64,000 nucleotides of DNA. Source: Oehlia diaphana (lineage: Eukaryota > Glomeromycota > Glomeromycetes > Glomerales > Glomeraceae). Position numbers and translations under genes: made by a program. The notes beneath the pieces were generated by a model, which searched no databases, was not told the DNA's origin, and was given only the letters and a program-made list of their open reading frames with translations. Position 1 is the first letter of the stretch, and the number at the start of each line of letters is the position of its first letter. Location of the stretch: contig QZLH01000207.1 in the NCBI GenBank assembly GCA_003833135.1, positions 57,533 through 121,532 of the forward strand, given 5' to 3'. Positions 26,088 to 37,867 of this stretch are shown piece by piece.

Positions 26088-26862
26088 ATGCGTAGGATTC
26101 AAACATTTAGAACAACGGTTTGGGATCCTCTTCTCATCATTTCTCAGGTAAAATAGGAGTCTAGACAGTCGGGTGAAAATTGAACCCTCTTAAACTAATT
26201 ATGTTGTCAATATATATTTATTTAGATTATTGCTTTGCAAACTCTGTATTATACTTCTATCTCTATTATTACACTTTTCACTCTTCTAATAACAGGAACT
26301 GATATAACATTAGATCACTTATTAGACTATCGAGAGTTTAGAGCAGATACAGTATTAGGATGGACGATAGGGTTCGCATGGATAGCAAATTCCGTAGTTG
26401 GGTGAGTTAGATTTATATAATGTATTTACTTTATTTTCTTAATGCGAGAAAAAACGATATTTGTTTAATTTTGTTTATTGTATTCATTATTAAATGCTGT
26501 CTCAATTTATACTTAGAATATTTATACTCGTACGACTTATACAACGAGCAAGACTTGTTTTAGATTTTAGTTTGACTTTGCATTTCTTTCATTTATTAAT
26601 AACTACTTATTATTCTGGTCATGTACCTACAACATTTATATGGTGGGCTTTAAATGTGACAACGTGTTGCATAATGATTTTTGGTGGTGAAATTTATTGT
26701 ATGAGAAAAGAGATGGAGCCAATTCCATTAAGTGATGATATAGGAGAAGGTGCTAGTGGTTCTAGTGGTAGTAGTATAGCAGTAAAAACAAAAACAAGTG
26801 CTGATGTGGAAAGAGATAGGTATGAGATGGTACCGATGGAAGAAATAGAAGTTGGTGGATAA
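26088..26862 (+). CDS. SYS1: SYS1 family Golgi membrane protein (3 exons)
   Basis: Exons 26088-26147, 26226-26401 and 26517-26862 join in frame to 193 residues, a usual length for SYS1. The family signature is clear: an N-terminal TTVWDPLLIISQII, four membrane helices, the block RARLVLDFSLTLHFFHLL and the C-terminal WWALNVTTCCIMIFGGEIYC. SYS1 sits in the trans-Golgi membrane, and in yeast and animals it recruits the acetylated small GTPase Arl3/ARFRP1, which then brings Arl1 and golgins. The tail after the last helix is longer than in yeast and has a Gly/Ser patch followed by an acidic end. Housekeeping gene, splice sites intact. Confidence 0.93.
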
Positions 26863-27981
26863 GCGTTATAGATTCGTAAACTATTTGTAATATTTTTATT
26901 TAATATCTTTTACAATCAATTCTTTGGTTTATTTTTATTACAATTTCTTCTTGGGAAGAGAGAACGGACTCTATATATACAATTTTTTTTTAAAATTTTT
27001 TTTTTGAATTTAGGTGCAAGGGTGCTTAATATCTTTATCAAAGAACATTTAATAATTTTTGTAATTTGAGGGACGTGATTTTGTCGAGATTGCTCATGTA
27101 GATATAAATATGTATTGTTTATTTACAAATTTAAATTAATAAGAATTATGGCAACAAAACAACCATGTTTGCTTAAGAACAAAAAAAGTGTTACTAATTA
27201 AAGTGAATAATTAAAGATAAGACGATTGCTTTATTTATAATGAGGGCTTTTCGATTTTCTTTGCTTCAAGGCTTAACCAAATATTAAACTGTCATGTGAT
27301 TGTAAAGCCACTGATGAATAACCAATTTATGAGTTTATGACACAATGCATAATATCACGTGATTCGGTAGTACAAGGGGCAGATCTAGAAAATATAAAAG
27401 CACACGTTTTGCGCCAGTATGATTTCTTTGGGGGGTTTGAGTTTTCTTTTTTCCTTCAATTTGTAAAACCCAAATTCTTATCCTTGAGGATAAGGCAAGT
27501 ATTGGGTGACTGAAGGTAGTTTTATTTTCTTAAGAAAGTGAAGCTAACTTTCATTTACATTCTTTTTGTTCAATTAATATGGGTTAAGGTAGTTTTGCTA
27601 TTTGAAGAAAATTTTTTTTAATATTGTCTTCTTTTATTCCATTTATGGTAATAGCAGTGACTATCTTACATTGAAATTCTTAAGTATTTCGAGCAAAAAA
27701 AGGGATTTGTAAGTTTTGCTACCGCAGCAAATTTTATTTAATAAATTTGTCCTATAATACTGCGGAAAATTACTGTGGCGCAGCAATTTTGGTTGATAAT
27801 TTTATGATCCTTCACGTGCTCTTTCATTTTCTTTTAAATCGAGAAGGTATAGCATAAAATCATGTGAGTTGTATTAAAAGTTTATTTTTAATATTTGAAA
27901 TAAATTTAATAAAAGGTTTATTCTTAATCATATAAATATAAACTTAATTGTGTTAAAATTTAATGGCGCAGCAGTTTCAAG
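26863..27981. other. Intergenic and leader region before the INTS6-like gene
   Basis: The first half is AT-rich 3' flank. At 27355 lies a palindromic tcacgtgatt and at about 27397 a TATA-like atataaaag, so transcription of the next gene may start near 27425. Between 27650 and 27970 there are several copies of gcagcaa-type words and a donor-like GTAAGT at 27707 with an acceptor-like CCGCAG just downstream, so the leader may be spliced. Confidence 0.45.
27469..27506 (+). other. Perfect-stem hairpin in the INTS6-like leader
   Basis: The seven-base stem cttatcc/ggataag with a four-base loop is framed by an outer cccaa/ttggg pairing. It lies about 40 bases after a TATA-like box. It could be an mRNA leader structure or part of a small RNA; nothing else supports an RNA gene. 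Confidence 0.35.
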
Positions 27982-30900
27982 ATGATTATAGCATTCGTTA
28001 TAGACGTTTGTGATGATGAGACTCAAGACGGATTGTCTTTGTTGGATGTTGTTAAAAATGGAATTCGGAATTTTTTAGAGGTAAATGTATTGCAAAAAAA
28101 TTTTATATATTTACTCAAACAAATCCTCACAAAATATATGATATACATTTGACAAATCCTCATCATTGATACTTCAAATAAATAGTACATGAATGGAAGA
28201 CGAGATCAATATCGTACCAAATATCTTCTTGTATCATCTGATAAAAAAGGGTACTGTATAAAGGTAAGGTTTTTTTCTCCCTAAGATAAATTCAAAAGAA
28301 CGAAGGTAATATAATTTAATCGTTGTATTTATAGTGGGAATACAAAAAGGACGAAAATAAACTATATAAATTATTTGAACAACTCGAGTTATTACAACCA
28401 GATCCATCATTCTACGGATCAGGGCTTGACTCGGTTTTCGAGTATTTAAATTTCCGTCGCATATGTAGATGGCATGATTTTTTCTGTAGAGTAAGTATTT
28501 GATTAATCACGTGAAAATCTTTTTACTGCGGAGCCATTGATTAATATTTAATTTAATTCAGGGTAATTACATAGAACACAATGAGACTTCCTGTATATTT
28601 TGGTTTACAGATGGAAACAATTTGGATTGGTTAAATAACGGTCTCATGTATCCGGTAAATAAATATAATTTTTTTAGCATATTTTATATACCAATCACTA
28701 TATTGAAATTATTTTATTAGGATTCAGAAAAAAGCTCTAATATATACAGAGAAAAATATCGATGGGAGCAAAGGTTGTATACTTTTTATCTTTCGAAATC
28801 AAATTCGTTTGATTTTCCGAGACAGTTGGAGTGGATAAATATGAAAATGCTTGGTCAATTATATAAAGTTCAAACGCTTGAACAAATAGCTCACGCATTT
28901 AATAATATCATTGGCGGTATCAAAAACGACCCATACCCACTTTCTAAACTTAATCATATGCGTCCATTGAAAAAGACATGTGGAGTACATTTAAATTTGG
29001 TCGAACAAGGTTAAAGAATAAGACTTTCATTAACGAATTTTAAATTTTGTTGTATTGTGTATTGATATATTATTTAATACTTTTCGTTTAGTGGATGGGT
29101 CTCCTGAGAGAATCAATCATTTTGTTCATATCTATGTCGATCCGTATAAAATCAATGGAACTTATCCGATTCCTGAAGAATACTGGATTGAACCTGATGC
29201 AATGAAGGGATTTAACCCAGCAGTAGTAGTAAATATATTACTCAATTTTCTTAGTAATTTGGTTATATTTTCGTTTTTAAATTATTTATTGTATGTTAGT
29301 ATGAACATAAACGCCCATCGATATCAACAATCATATTTTGGAAGACTGATCAATTGAGTGCAGATACGTTTGATTTACCGCCGCATTTTTCTCGTGATAT
29401 TTATACATTATCAGATTGTGACCTGAGCAGAGAAATATTAAAACAAAAGATAGGAATTAAATGGCCCGTAAGTAGAAAATTATTAACTGATTTTTATGGT
29501 GTTAAATATTATACACAGCACATCATAAATTTTTTTGTTTATAGGTTTATGTTGAACATAGCGGACGACAAAATCAAGGTGTACTTGGGCAACCATTTGG
29601 TTATTTAACGGCCGTCAAAAAAGATGAATATACTACGGAAGCATGTCTTGTTCTTCTTCCATACAACTACATTGAGTTAGCTTCGTTATTGAGATCACGT
29701 AATTTTTTTTTTTGAGCTGTATATATTTTCATACAATAGTCACGTGACTGACCAATCTATAAACTGAAATTTAGATAATATGCATGTAGACCCACCGATG
29801 GATTGGAAAAAAGCGTTTGAACGATATCTGCACAATATTCCATGGTATTATTATTCGGTAAAGAGTCGAAAAAAAAAACCTTTTATTTTTTTTTTTGATT
29901 AAAAAAAATTTTTGTTTTCATATGATTAATGAATTATTATTTTCTTATGAAGATACTCTCTAATACATTGAAACATTATGGAGTTTACGGCAATATATTT
30001 CCAATGTTAAATTTAGAGAGGTACGATTCTTGGTGTAAACAACTCACGAAAGAAGCAGAACTCAGATTCAATCAACTGATCGATGAAACTGTCTCCAATC
30101 GTTTGGTATGTTTGTGTACGTGTTATAAATTTCCGTTAGATGATACGAGTACATGTTAATGATGATTATTATTTATTTCTATTATAATAGAATCTTTTCA
30201 ATCCTTTATTATTACCTAAAAAAGTATGTAATAAAAATATATATTTTTTTATAAATTAAATTCTTTTAATAGCTTTTCAATTAACTATTTAAAAAATTTT
30301 GATAAATATAGATAAACGAATCAGATTTGTTAGTAGCTAAAACGGATAGTAAAAGATGTGAATTATTTGACATAATGGAAACGATGATAGAATACGGTAG
30401 ATAAAGAAAAAATTTTTTTATATCTCATCACTTATTTGACAGATTTTAACAAATTTATGTAATTTTTTTTATTTTAAAAAATTAATTTGTAGATCCAAAA
30501 CATTCATTACCTATTGATATTATGGGATATCATATACCAGTGGTGAAAGAAAAATCCAAACTAGAACTAAGAGATCCTGAAATATATCATGACAAGGTAC
30601 CTGATAAGCGGGCATACGGGAATCCTTATAAAAATCCTGATAAAGTAAGTATATTCTCATGTAAAAAAAAGAACTTATCCAAAAATTTCAATGACACATG
30701 TTATTTTATTAATTTTGTTTCGTACATTTAATTAATTAATTAATTTATTTATTTATTTTTAGTATAAGAAGGTGGTTCCACGTCGTAAGATACCGAAATG
30801 GTCTCCAGAAAGACGAACAAAGTTATTAACAAATCCTACAGGAATTGTTTTCAACGGTTCAATTAAAAATGAGATTTTACCATTTAAAATAGTTCCTGGA

Positions 30901-31958
30901 AGACAAATAATACCAAATATAACGAAGATACACGTAAATACTATGTTGCCAAGGAATCCTTTTGAAGTGGCTATTCCGGCTATCCCGGTAGTTAAAACTA
31001 ATAAAATAACGAACGGTAAAATGCGCGATTATAGCACTAAATCTATAACACCACCACCAACACCACCAATTGATAAAATGTCACCGGCAAACTCATCAGA
31101 TGTTATGGAAGTAGATGATATACATAATCTATCAACAGTTACAGTAAATGGAACTAACGGTGTTATTAATTCAAATTATGAACAATCTATGGTACAAAAA
31201 GCATCATATAATGTTACTCCGGACAATAAATCATTAAATGGTATTAATACGCTAAAGAAAACTGAATCAACACAATATTCGAATTCTGATTTTGTGAGTT
31301 GGGTGTCAACTGACAAAATTTTTAATAATTCGGATGTATTAGATCAGTCAAAATCAAATTCTTTAGATTCCTTGAGAAGAGAGTCAATACAGCAGAAAGC
31401 AACAGTAAATGGACATTCTACAGAATTATCATTGTTAAATAATTCAAATTTAATGACATCACCGCCGCCAGAACCTAGCGGATTAGATATTTTGAGTCAG
31501 GTTGCTCAAGATTTTGGTAATATAAGGCTTGGTCGACGTATGAAATTATCTCAAAGGGTAAATCAAAGATTAACTACATTACAACCAGTAAAGGTTGACG
31601 AAAATTTGTCAAAGTTGGCATTTGAAATCAAGAAAAAAATTCAGAGTACAAAAATAGGTAATTATATTGGGATAGAAGAAAAAATATTTTAAATTTCATA
31701 TTAACCATATATTATTTATTATAATTAGGTGATGAGTCAATTATCAACCAGGTTCAAGAAATCACAGAATCAGACTTTTCAAAAGAATCCAAAGCATATT
31801 TTGTATTATCAATTCAAAAATATGCCATAGCATCTTCCAAGAAGGACTTGTCAAAGAAGCTACAACCAATCATTGATAATCTACAATCAGGCTTAACAAA
31901 ACAAGTAAATTCTCGTCTTACAAAACAACTAAACTTTGTTAAACCACGGCAAAATTAA
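27982..31958 (+). CDS. Integrator complex subunit 6-like protein (15 exons)
   Basis: Fifteen exons (27982-28080, 28186-28263, 28335-28490, 28562-28654, 28721-29009, 29092-29228, 29300-29467, 29545-29698, 29775-29857, 29953-30105, 30191-30223, 30312-30396, 30493-30644, 30763-31657, 31729-31958) join in frame to 934 residues. The order of INTS6 landmarks is present: an N-terminal von Willebrand A-like fold starting MIIAFVID, the block YRWEQRLYTFYL, then HFVHIYVDPYKINGTYPIP, GQPFGYL, VLLPYNYIEL, a proline- and basic-rich region after KRAYGNPYKNP, a long Ser/Asn-rich linker and a conserved helical C-terminal domain. In animals INTS6 is part of the phosphatase arm of Integrator, which trims nascent RNAs at paused RNA polymerase II. 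The metal-site DxSxS of typical A domains is DVCDD here, so metal binding is probably lost. The upstream ATG at 27963 is out of frame. Confidence 0.85.
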
Positions 31959-32715
31959 TGGACTATTTTATAATTAAATAAAAGTGAAATTCCTAGAAAA
32001 AAACAAAAATGAGGAAAGTTGAAAAAGAAGTTGATAAAAAAAAAATAAGAGAAGGGTGAAATTTATAAAATTTTCAAAATTTGTAAATTTTTTTTAAAAA
32101 ATAAGGTGATTTAAAAAATTAAATCACTTTTTTAATTTAATTTATTGAAGTTTTTTTTTTTTTTAAGATTTTCAAAAGTATTAAAAGTATTTATATAATA
32201 AAATGTAAATATATTAACTTATTTAAATTTTAATCAAAATTTATTTGAAATTATATCATTTTAAATTTTTATACAATTGTCATAAAATCCTAATAATTTT
32301 ATTATTATATCAGGAAAATAATAAATAAATCATATTAATTTAATAAACCATGAGCAATTGCAGGCAAATTTGCCTACAATTTTACCAAAATTGAAGCTTT
32401 CATCTAATTTTATGAAAAATAAAGCAATTTTAATAAAATTTTTTTCCAAAATAGTTTATATTGTATATTGCACAGCAATTATTATCATTTATTAATTATA
32501 TATTAGAAAATCAAAAATTACCCATTGGTCAAAAGTTGTATTTTAAAATAATCACAAAATTTTAAAAAAGTTTACACTTAATTTTAATAATTTAATTGAT
32601 AATTAATTGTAATTATATAAAAACTTAATAGAAAAACAACTTTTGTTAATATGATTTTTAATGTTTAAAAGTAGGATTTTGATTTATAAAACCAATGAAA
32701 ATTTTATTATGCATT

Positions 32716-32748
<33 letters not shown>

Positions 32749-32931
32749 GATTTTGTTTTTTTTTTTTTTTTTTTTTTTTTGTAAGGTAATGCAATTTATG
32801 AGTTTTATTAGTTATATGAAAGTACAGAAGTATCTGCTATATATATAACTAATCTATTAAAACTCTGAACCAGTTCTCCATTCTATAGATTGCTTCTATA
32901 TCCTACAATCATCAATATGAAATTTACTTAT
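31959..32931. other. 3' flank of the INTS6-like gene, AT-rich
   Basis: No gene. An AT-rich hairpin (32106-32127, gtgattt/aaatcac) is followed by T-runs and could help end transcription. Around 32720-32780 there are two very long T-runs, which may be assembly-prone. Confidence 0.45.
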
Positions 32932-33731
32932 ACACTGGTAAAAAAATGGTCTATTTTACACATATTTTATATATATCATATACATATTGGATACTCAAAA
33001 TGTAGAAAATCATACATAAATAATACACATATCATATATATATCAGGTACTTATATATATTGTATATCTATCAGGTAACTGATATACAGTATATATGATA
33101 CACAGTGAATTTCGATAAACCAGATCTATCAATTTCACTAAAAATATCTAGTTTATCAGGATATCGTTTTAGCGAAAAAATTTTGATATAGTGAAAATAT
33201 ATTATACTGAATTTTCAAAAAATTTTAATGTTAATAAAACTAATATACACCATAATTTAATTTTTCATCTTAGTTTTAAGTCATAGATTTCATGAAAATG
33301 AATATAAAATAATTTTAATTGAAAATATAAGTAATACATAACTTCAGCCGGAATTAAGATTTTTATAATCTGGCCAAAATTAAGATTTACCGCATTACGT
33401 TCTTTAAATTTTAGTGGTTAATGATCACATGATCCAGTTTATCGAATCATTTTTACTATAGCTTAATCTGTTATAGTGAATATCGAGCTTTTACTAGTAA
33501 ACTCTGGTATATTAAAACTATTTTAATATATGTGATTTGGTTCCAGTAAAAAAATCCAGGTTAGGCCCAAATCCAGTTTATCAAAGATCCAGTTTATCAA
33601 ATTTCACTGTGTATATATATTAGTACCCAATATGTATATAATATGTATATTATTTGTGCATAATTTTCTACATTTTGAGTACCTGATATGTGTAAGATAT
33701 GTGTAGAATAAATCATTTTTTTACCAGTACA
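32932..33731. mobile_element. Large MITE with long inverted repeats, hosting a second MITE
   Basis: The arms at about 32933-33060 and 33614-33730 are inverted copies of each other over roughly 110 bp (both read actggtaaaaaaatg inwards, with ctcaaaatgtagaaaat further in). The centre is occupied by a separate 511-bp element (33101-33611). The outer element is therefore the older one. Confidence 0.65.
33099..33613. mobile_element. 511-bp nested MITE with TA duplication
   Basis: The ends are cacagtgaatttcgataaac on the left and the inverted counterpart of cacagtgaaatttgataaac on the right, with TA on each side. The interior holds further copies of the words gataaac and ccagtttatc. No coding capacity. 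The CAGT-type end with TA duplication fits the pogo/Tigger group (inference). Confidence 0.75.
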
Positions 33732-34880
33732 CAGGTCAAAATATGAAAAATTGGTCACCAATCAGTCACATGACTGATTGGTGACTAATTGAAAGCTAAT
33801 TGATGACTGATTCATTCAATCAGTTACCTATCAGTCATCAATCATTCATATGATCCAATCAGTTACCAATCTGTTATATAGCCGGTTGGTGCCTGATAGG
33901 TTACAGATTGGTGTCAGTTGACTAATCATCATCAATTGGTCATCAATCTGATATAGCTGATTGATGACTAATTCACAGGTCAAACTCGTATCAATCGGTA
34001 TTAATCAGCCATATACCTGGCCAATGACTAATTGATAATATATTGATAACTGATTGGTCAAATAGACATCAATCAGTTTAACTGACTATTAATATCTTAT
34101 TTCTCTTATTTCTACATGCTGGTGACCGATTGATGAAATGTGATTAACTGAACATATAACTGATTGATGATAGTTTGAAATTAGATAGCTAATTAGTGCT
34201 TATTTGACCAATCAGTCATCAATCAGTCATCAGCCAGTGTTGGGTTTATAGTCCTGTTCATTTCTAGATCAGACTGAATTGATCACAAATTTGTATCCTA
34301 AAATAATTGGTTACTGATGCGGTCAGCGATCAGTCAAACTGATTTATAAAAATTGGATCGATTTTATAATAAACATAATAAATAACACAACTATGTATTT
34401 TTTGCCCTATAAGTTATTATGGATATATAATCAATCTGACTCAATCAAGAATTGTTCTCAACTGTAACTATGATCTGATTGGTTATATATTTTTTCAGTC
34501 AATTTGATACGATCTAGAAATGAACAGGGCTTATGTTGCCTATTTGGATTTTACCGATTGATGATATTGCTGATTGGCATTAATTTTAATGTGGTTTTGA
34601 TGTAGTGGTTTTAGGTTTGATGTAGTAAAAGCCAGATTATAATTAAGGTCAATTTGGCAAATCATCATATCTATCATGGAATTAGTAATCAGAAAAAATA
34701 GAATACTAAAAGCTGGTAAAAATCAGGAGTATATTCTTAAATAACTGAGTTCACTACAACTGAACTGATCAATCTAATGAACAATATGATGCGAACTTTT
34801 AAACTTCATTAGTATATCAAATTCACTACCGATTTACCAGTCACCAACCAGTATAACCAGTAGAACAATAAATAATCAGT
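33730..34880. repeat. Foldback repeat cluster built from accaatcagtc words
   Basis: The block opens with cacaggtcaaaatatgaaaa, the same start as the element at 53737. It continues with dozens of direct and inverted copies of accaatcagtc and gattggtgac, which form many local palindromes. The right end is degenerate and no inverted cacaggt is seen. A separate MITE (34251-34530) sits inside. No coding capacity. Confidence 0.65.
34251..34530. mobile_element. 280-bp MITE inside the foldback cluster
   Basis: The terminal inverted repeats read gtcctgttcatttctagatc on the left and the inverse of gccctgttcatttctagatc on the right, 19 of 20 bases matching. Flanks are ttata and ttatg, a possible short duplication with one change. 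Confidence 0.7.
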
Positions 34881-35581
34881 ATCCTTCAGTTTGTTAATTA
34901 ATTATCGTTAATCATCAGAAAAGTACCTTTTCTTATTTGAAAATTCACAATGATTATGCAATACAATTTTTATATAACTCTATTTAATTTTTTTATTTAT
35001 TTTGATTGCAAATCATTCAACAATCAGCCATTTAAACGATAGTTATTTGATTATTTATTAGTACGTTATTAGCTACAATTTAATGTTATGAATATCAATT
35101 ATTATTACCATATTTGCCCAAAGATAAGCAAGTACCAAAAATAATCAATATCATATTCATACAGTACCCAAAAATAAGAATTTGTAAAATTTATTGAAAA
35201 TTCCTTGTAAAATTTTAACAGACAATATAATAAATGTAATTATAATGTTTAATGAAGAAAATTATGCTATTCTGGCATTAAAATAAGTGAAAAAAATGCC
35301 TTATTCTGCCATTAAAAGTATTACCATTTTAATCATCAGTTTCATTGATTACCAATTTTCCAACTTCTGATTTTATATCAATACCGATTTCCCACTTCTT
35401 AATTTTTCATTGTATAACCTTTGTACAAATTGAATGGTCATAAAATGATGATTTGGCATTTTTTAATATAAAAAAAAGGTGTAGATTTCAAGCAATATAA
35501 TTGTACCCAAAAATAAGCAACTCTATAAAAAGTTGTTTATTTTTGGCAAATACGGTATACATAAAATTTGTAAAAAAAGGT
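34881..35581. other. AT-rich intergenic DNA, no gene seen
   Basis: AT-rich with two near-copies of the word aaaaataagca. No open frame or transposon end can be supported. Confidence 0.4.
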
Positions 35582-35938
35582 TCAAGGTTCCTGAAAACTA
35601 TTAAGATATTCATCATTAGAATTTTGATCAATAAATTGGTCAGTACTAGTTGGTAGAACTGTTTTTTTCATCTCTTCAATCACCTTTTCCACCTCTTTCT
35701 CTTTTTTGTCTTTTTCCTCCTCTTCGTCTTCTTCCTTCTCATTTATTTGTTCTCTGACATCAGCATCATATTCATCATTAAATTCGTCATAAGCTTCAAT
35801 TATTGCATTTTTTAGGCTACCTTTATAGCCCATGCATGTCCAGCATAGAGCTACTAGAGGTGTCAAACGTTCGCTTCCGCAATAGTTTTTACTCTCAATT
35901 ATTCTCTCACATATAATTTTCTTCCCAAATTTTTCCAT
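35582..35938 (-). CDS. Possible small acidic protein, 118 residues
   Basis: I do not recognise this protein. The minus-strand frame from ATG 35938 has a Cys/Leu-rich first half (LTPLVALCWTCMGYKG) and a highly charged Glu/Lys stretch in the middle that should form a helix. The composition is unlike random AT-rich DNA, which supports coding. It may be the last exon of a longer decayed gene, as no promoter or second exon is evident. Neighbours are repeats on both sides. Confidence 0.4.
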   Translation of the reverse strand: MEKFGKKIICERIIESKNYCGSERLTPLVALCWTCMGYKGSLKNAIIEAYDEFNDEYDADVREQINEKEEDEEEEKDKKEKEVEKVIEEMKKTVLPTSTDQFIDQNSNDEYLNSFQEP

Positions 35939-36456
35939 TTTTAATATATCAATATAATTTCATAAAAATAAGCGTAACTTAAAATTAAATATTAGAATTA
36001 GTTGGTATGAATTAAAATAAAAGCATATTAACAGAAAGAAATATTCACTGTGGACGACCTTCATTTGAAATCTTTGACACTTATAATTCTTTTTCCAGTT
36101 TTTGCATCTGTTTCAGAATTCTCTGTAGAGTAATAAATGTTGTTATTACACACAATCTTTAAATCTTCTTGTTTAAATTTTCTAATAAAAGGGCTTTCTA
36201 TAAGCTGGAGGTGTTTAATCACCTTCCTTTTCTTTATTCTTTTCTGTATTAGATAATAAATTAATATGGTTAATATTAAAATGAATATTATACAAGTGTG
36301 CTGTATCGTCTTTTACTCACGTCATGGTACTGACCATTTAAGTATTTTCTTTTTTCTCAGATTTTCCTTTCAGAAGATGGATAGAGTGGATCATTCTAAG
36401 ACATTTAATATATTAATATATTAAAATATCTTAAGATGATCCATTTGCACTAGACT
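35939..36456. other. Intergenic DNA, no gene seen
   Basis: Mixed AT-rich sequence. Stop codons are frequent in all frames and no repeat ends are visible. Confidence 0.4.
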
Positions 36457-36616
36457 AATATGTCCTAGGTTAAAATAATCTATTAATTAATATGTACTAG
36501 AATATTATAATCTATTAATTAAAATGCACTAGGATATTATAATCTATTGACTAATATGCCCTAAGTCATTATAAACCATTGACTATTATGTCCTAAAGGA
36601 GAGGTCTGCTTTCCCT
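36457..36616 (+). repeat. 32-bp tandem repeat, five units
   Basis: Units begin at 36457, 36489, 36521, 36553 and 36585 with an exact 32-bp period. Each starts with a form of aatatgtccta and ends near aatctattaatt. Confidence 0.8.
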
Positions 36617-37185
36617 GTTTGTGACTTATTGGTCAATAAATATGGGTGTGTGTGCGCCTATTTGATTGCCTTCAGCATGCTGAATAAAAGGTGACAGGTG
36701 ACACAGTAAATTCAATGTAAATCTGCGTCTAAATTTAGCCAGCATTATAGTATATTTTCTGGTTAATCTTTAGAACACATGATCTGAAGGATCCAAGTTG
36801 ACACCATAGTAGCAATCTAGTAGTATCTTAGAGCTATTATAAAACTGACAGGAAACCTAAGTGTTTCTATTAATTTACCAGTTTCAGGTCAGCTTGGATA
36901 CCAAGTTATTATATTCAAAGATCTGGCCAAAATTGTGGAATAATACTGGTTGATTTTATACTGCACTTTACTGTACTGGTCACGTGATCCTATTACGGTA
37001 CTGAACATCTTTACATAGTTACGGGATAGTAACAGGAATGTTTTGGGAATGTTTCCAGAATCTAATATATATGCATTTGTGCCACAACGTTTCCTTATTC
37101 AAGGACTGCAATATATATTATCTTATCCAGCCTATTTGATTGCCAGAAGTGCATCATTTATAATCCAACTATTGCCTATCTGTTG
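36617..37185. other. Intergenic DNA before the 37.2-kb MITE
   Basis: Less AT-rich than earlier spacers but with no open frame. A palindromic tcacgtgatc is present near 36980. Confidence 0.4.
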
Positions 37186-37432
37186 CCAGTATTAAGGTTG
37201 CTTGCTGAAACCTAAGGGTTTAGGCAAGATGGTGTTTTGCTGAAAAGCAAAATTCTGCCAAAACTATATTAAAGTTATATTAAAAAACTGGCGAAACTCT
37301 GAAGAAAGGTGAAACTGCTGAAATGATGAAACTGCTGAAACTCTGCTGAAACTATAATAAATCTATAGTAAAATTTTGACGAAACTAATTGTAGAATTTT
37401 GAAGAGGTTTAGACAAGCAACCTTAACCAGTA
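37186..37432. mobile_element. 235-bp MITE with ccagta target duplication
   Basis: The element 37192-37426 starts ttaaggttgcttg and ends caagcaaccttaa, a perfect 13-bp inverted repeat. The direct repeat ccagta lies at 37186-37191 and 37427-37432. The inside contains repeated gctgaaac and gcgaaac words. Confidence 0.8.
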
Positions 37433-37572
37433 TATTGGTAGGATGCTGTAAACACTTTTGAGGCCTGATCATGGTTTAGACTAGGCTGAGGTAATGTGTA
37501 TGCTATTTTAAGTATCTCTAATGATTGGGTATTTTCTGTCAATATATTTGTGCACTTGCCTACCCTAAATAT

Positions 37573-37720
37573 ACATACCTGAATACATACTAGTGATAGG
37601 GTAGTCTTCTGCCAATATTTATATAATAGATTACGCAGAAGAGTATCCTGAATACACATACCTGGATACATACTAGTAATAGAATAGTCTTTTGCCAATA
37701 TTTATATAATAGATTATGCA
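37573..37720 (+). repeat. Imperfect tandem duplication, about 83-bp period
   Basis: Two copies of a segment running from catacctg-a/g-ataca through tgccaatatttatataatag lie head to tail. No function is evident. Confidence 0.6.
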
Positions 37721-37867
37721 GTTACCTTCACTTTTAGTTGTATATCTGCTTGCCTTTTTTTTTTCAATTCTCCATCTAAGTTTGCTATCGCTCTTTTTTA
37801 TATCTTACAAAAAATATATTTCAAACATTTTGAAAGTATATTAGAATATATAAAGTTTTAATTACTG

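Noticed and set aside
33730..34880. CRISPR-like array from regularly repeated accaatcagtc words
   Set aside because: Spacing is irregular, both orientations alternate, there are no unique spacers and no cas genes, and the genome is eukaryotic.
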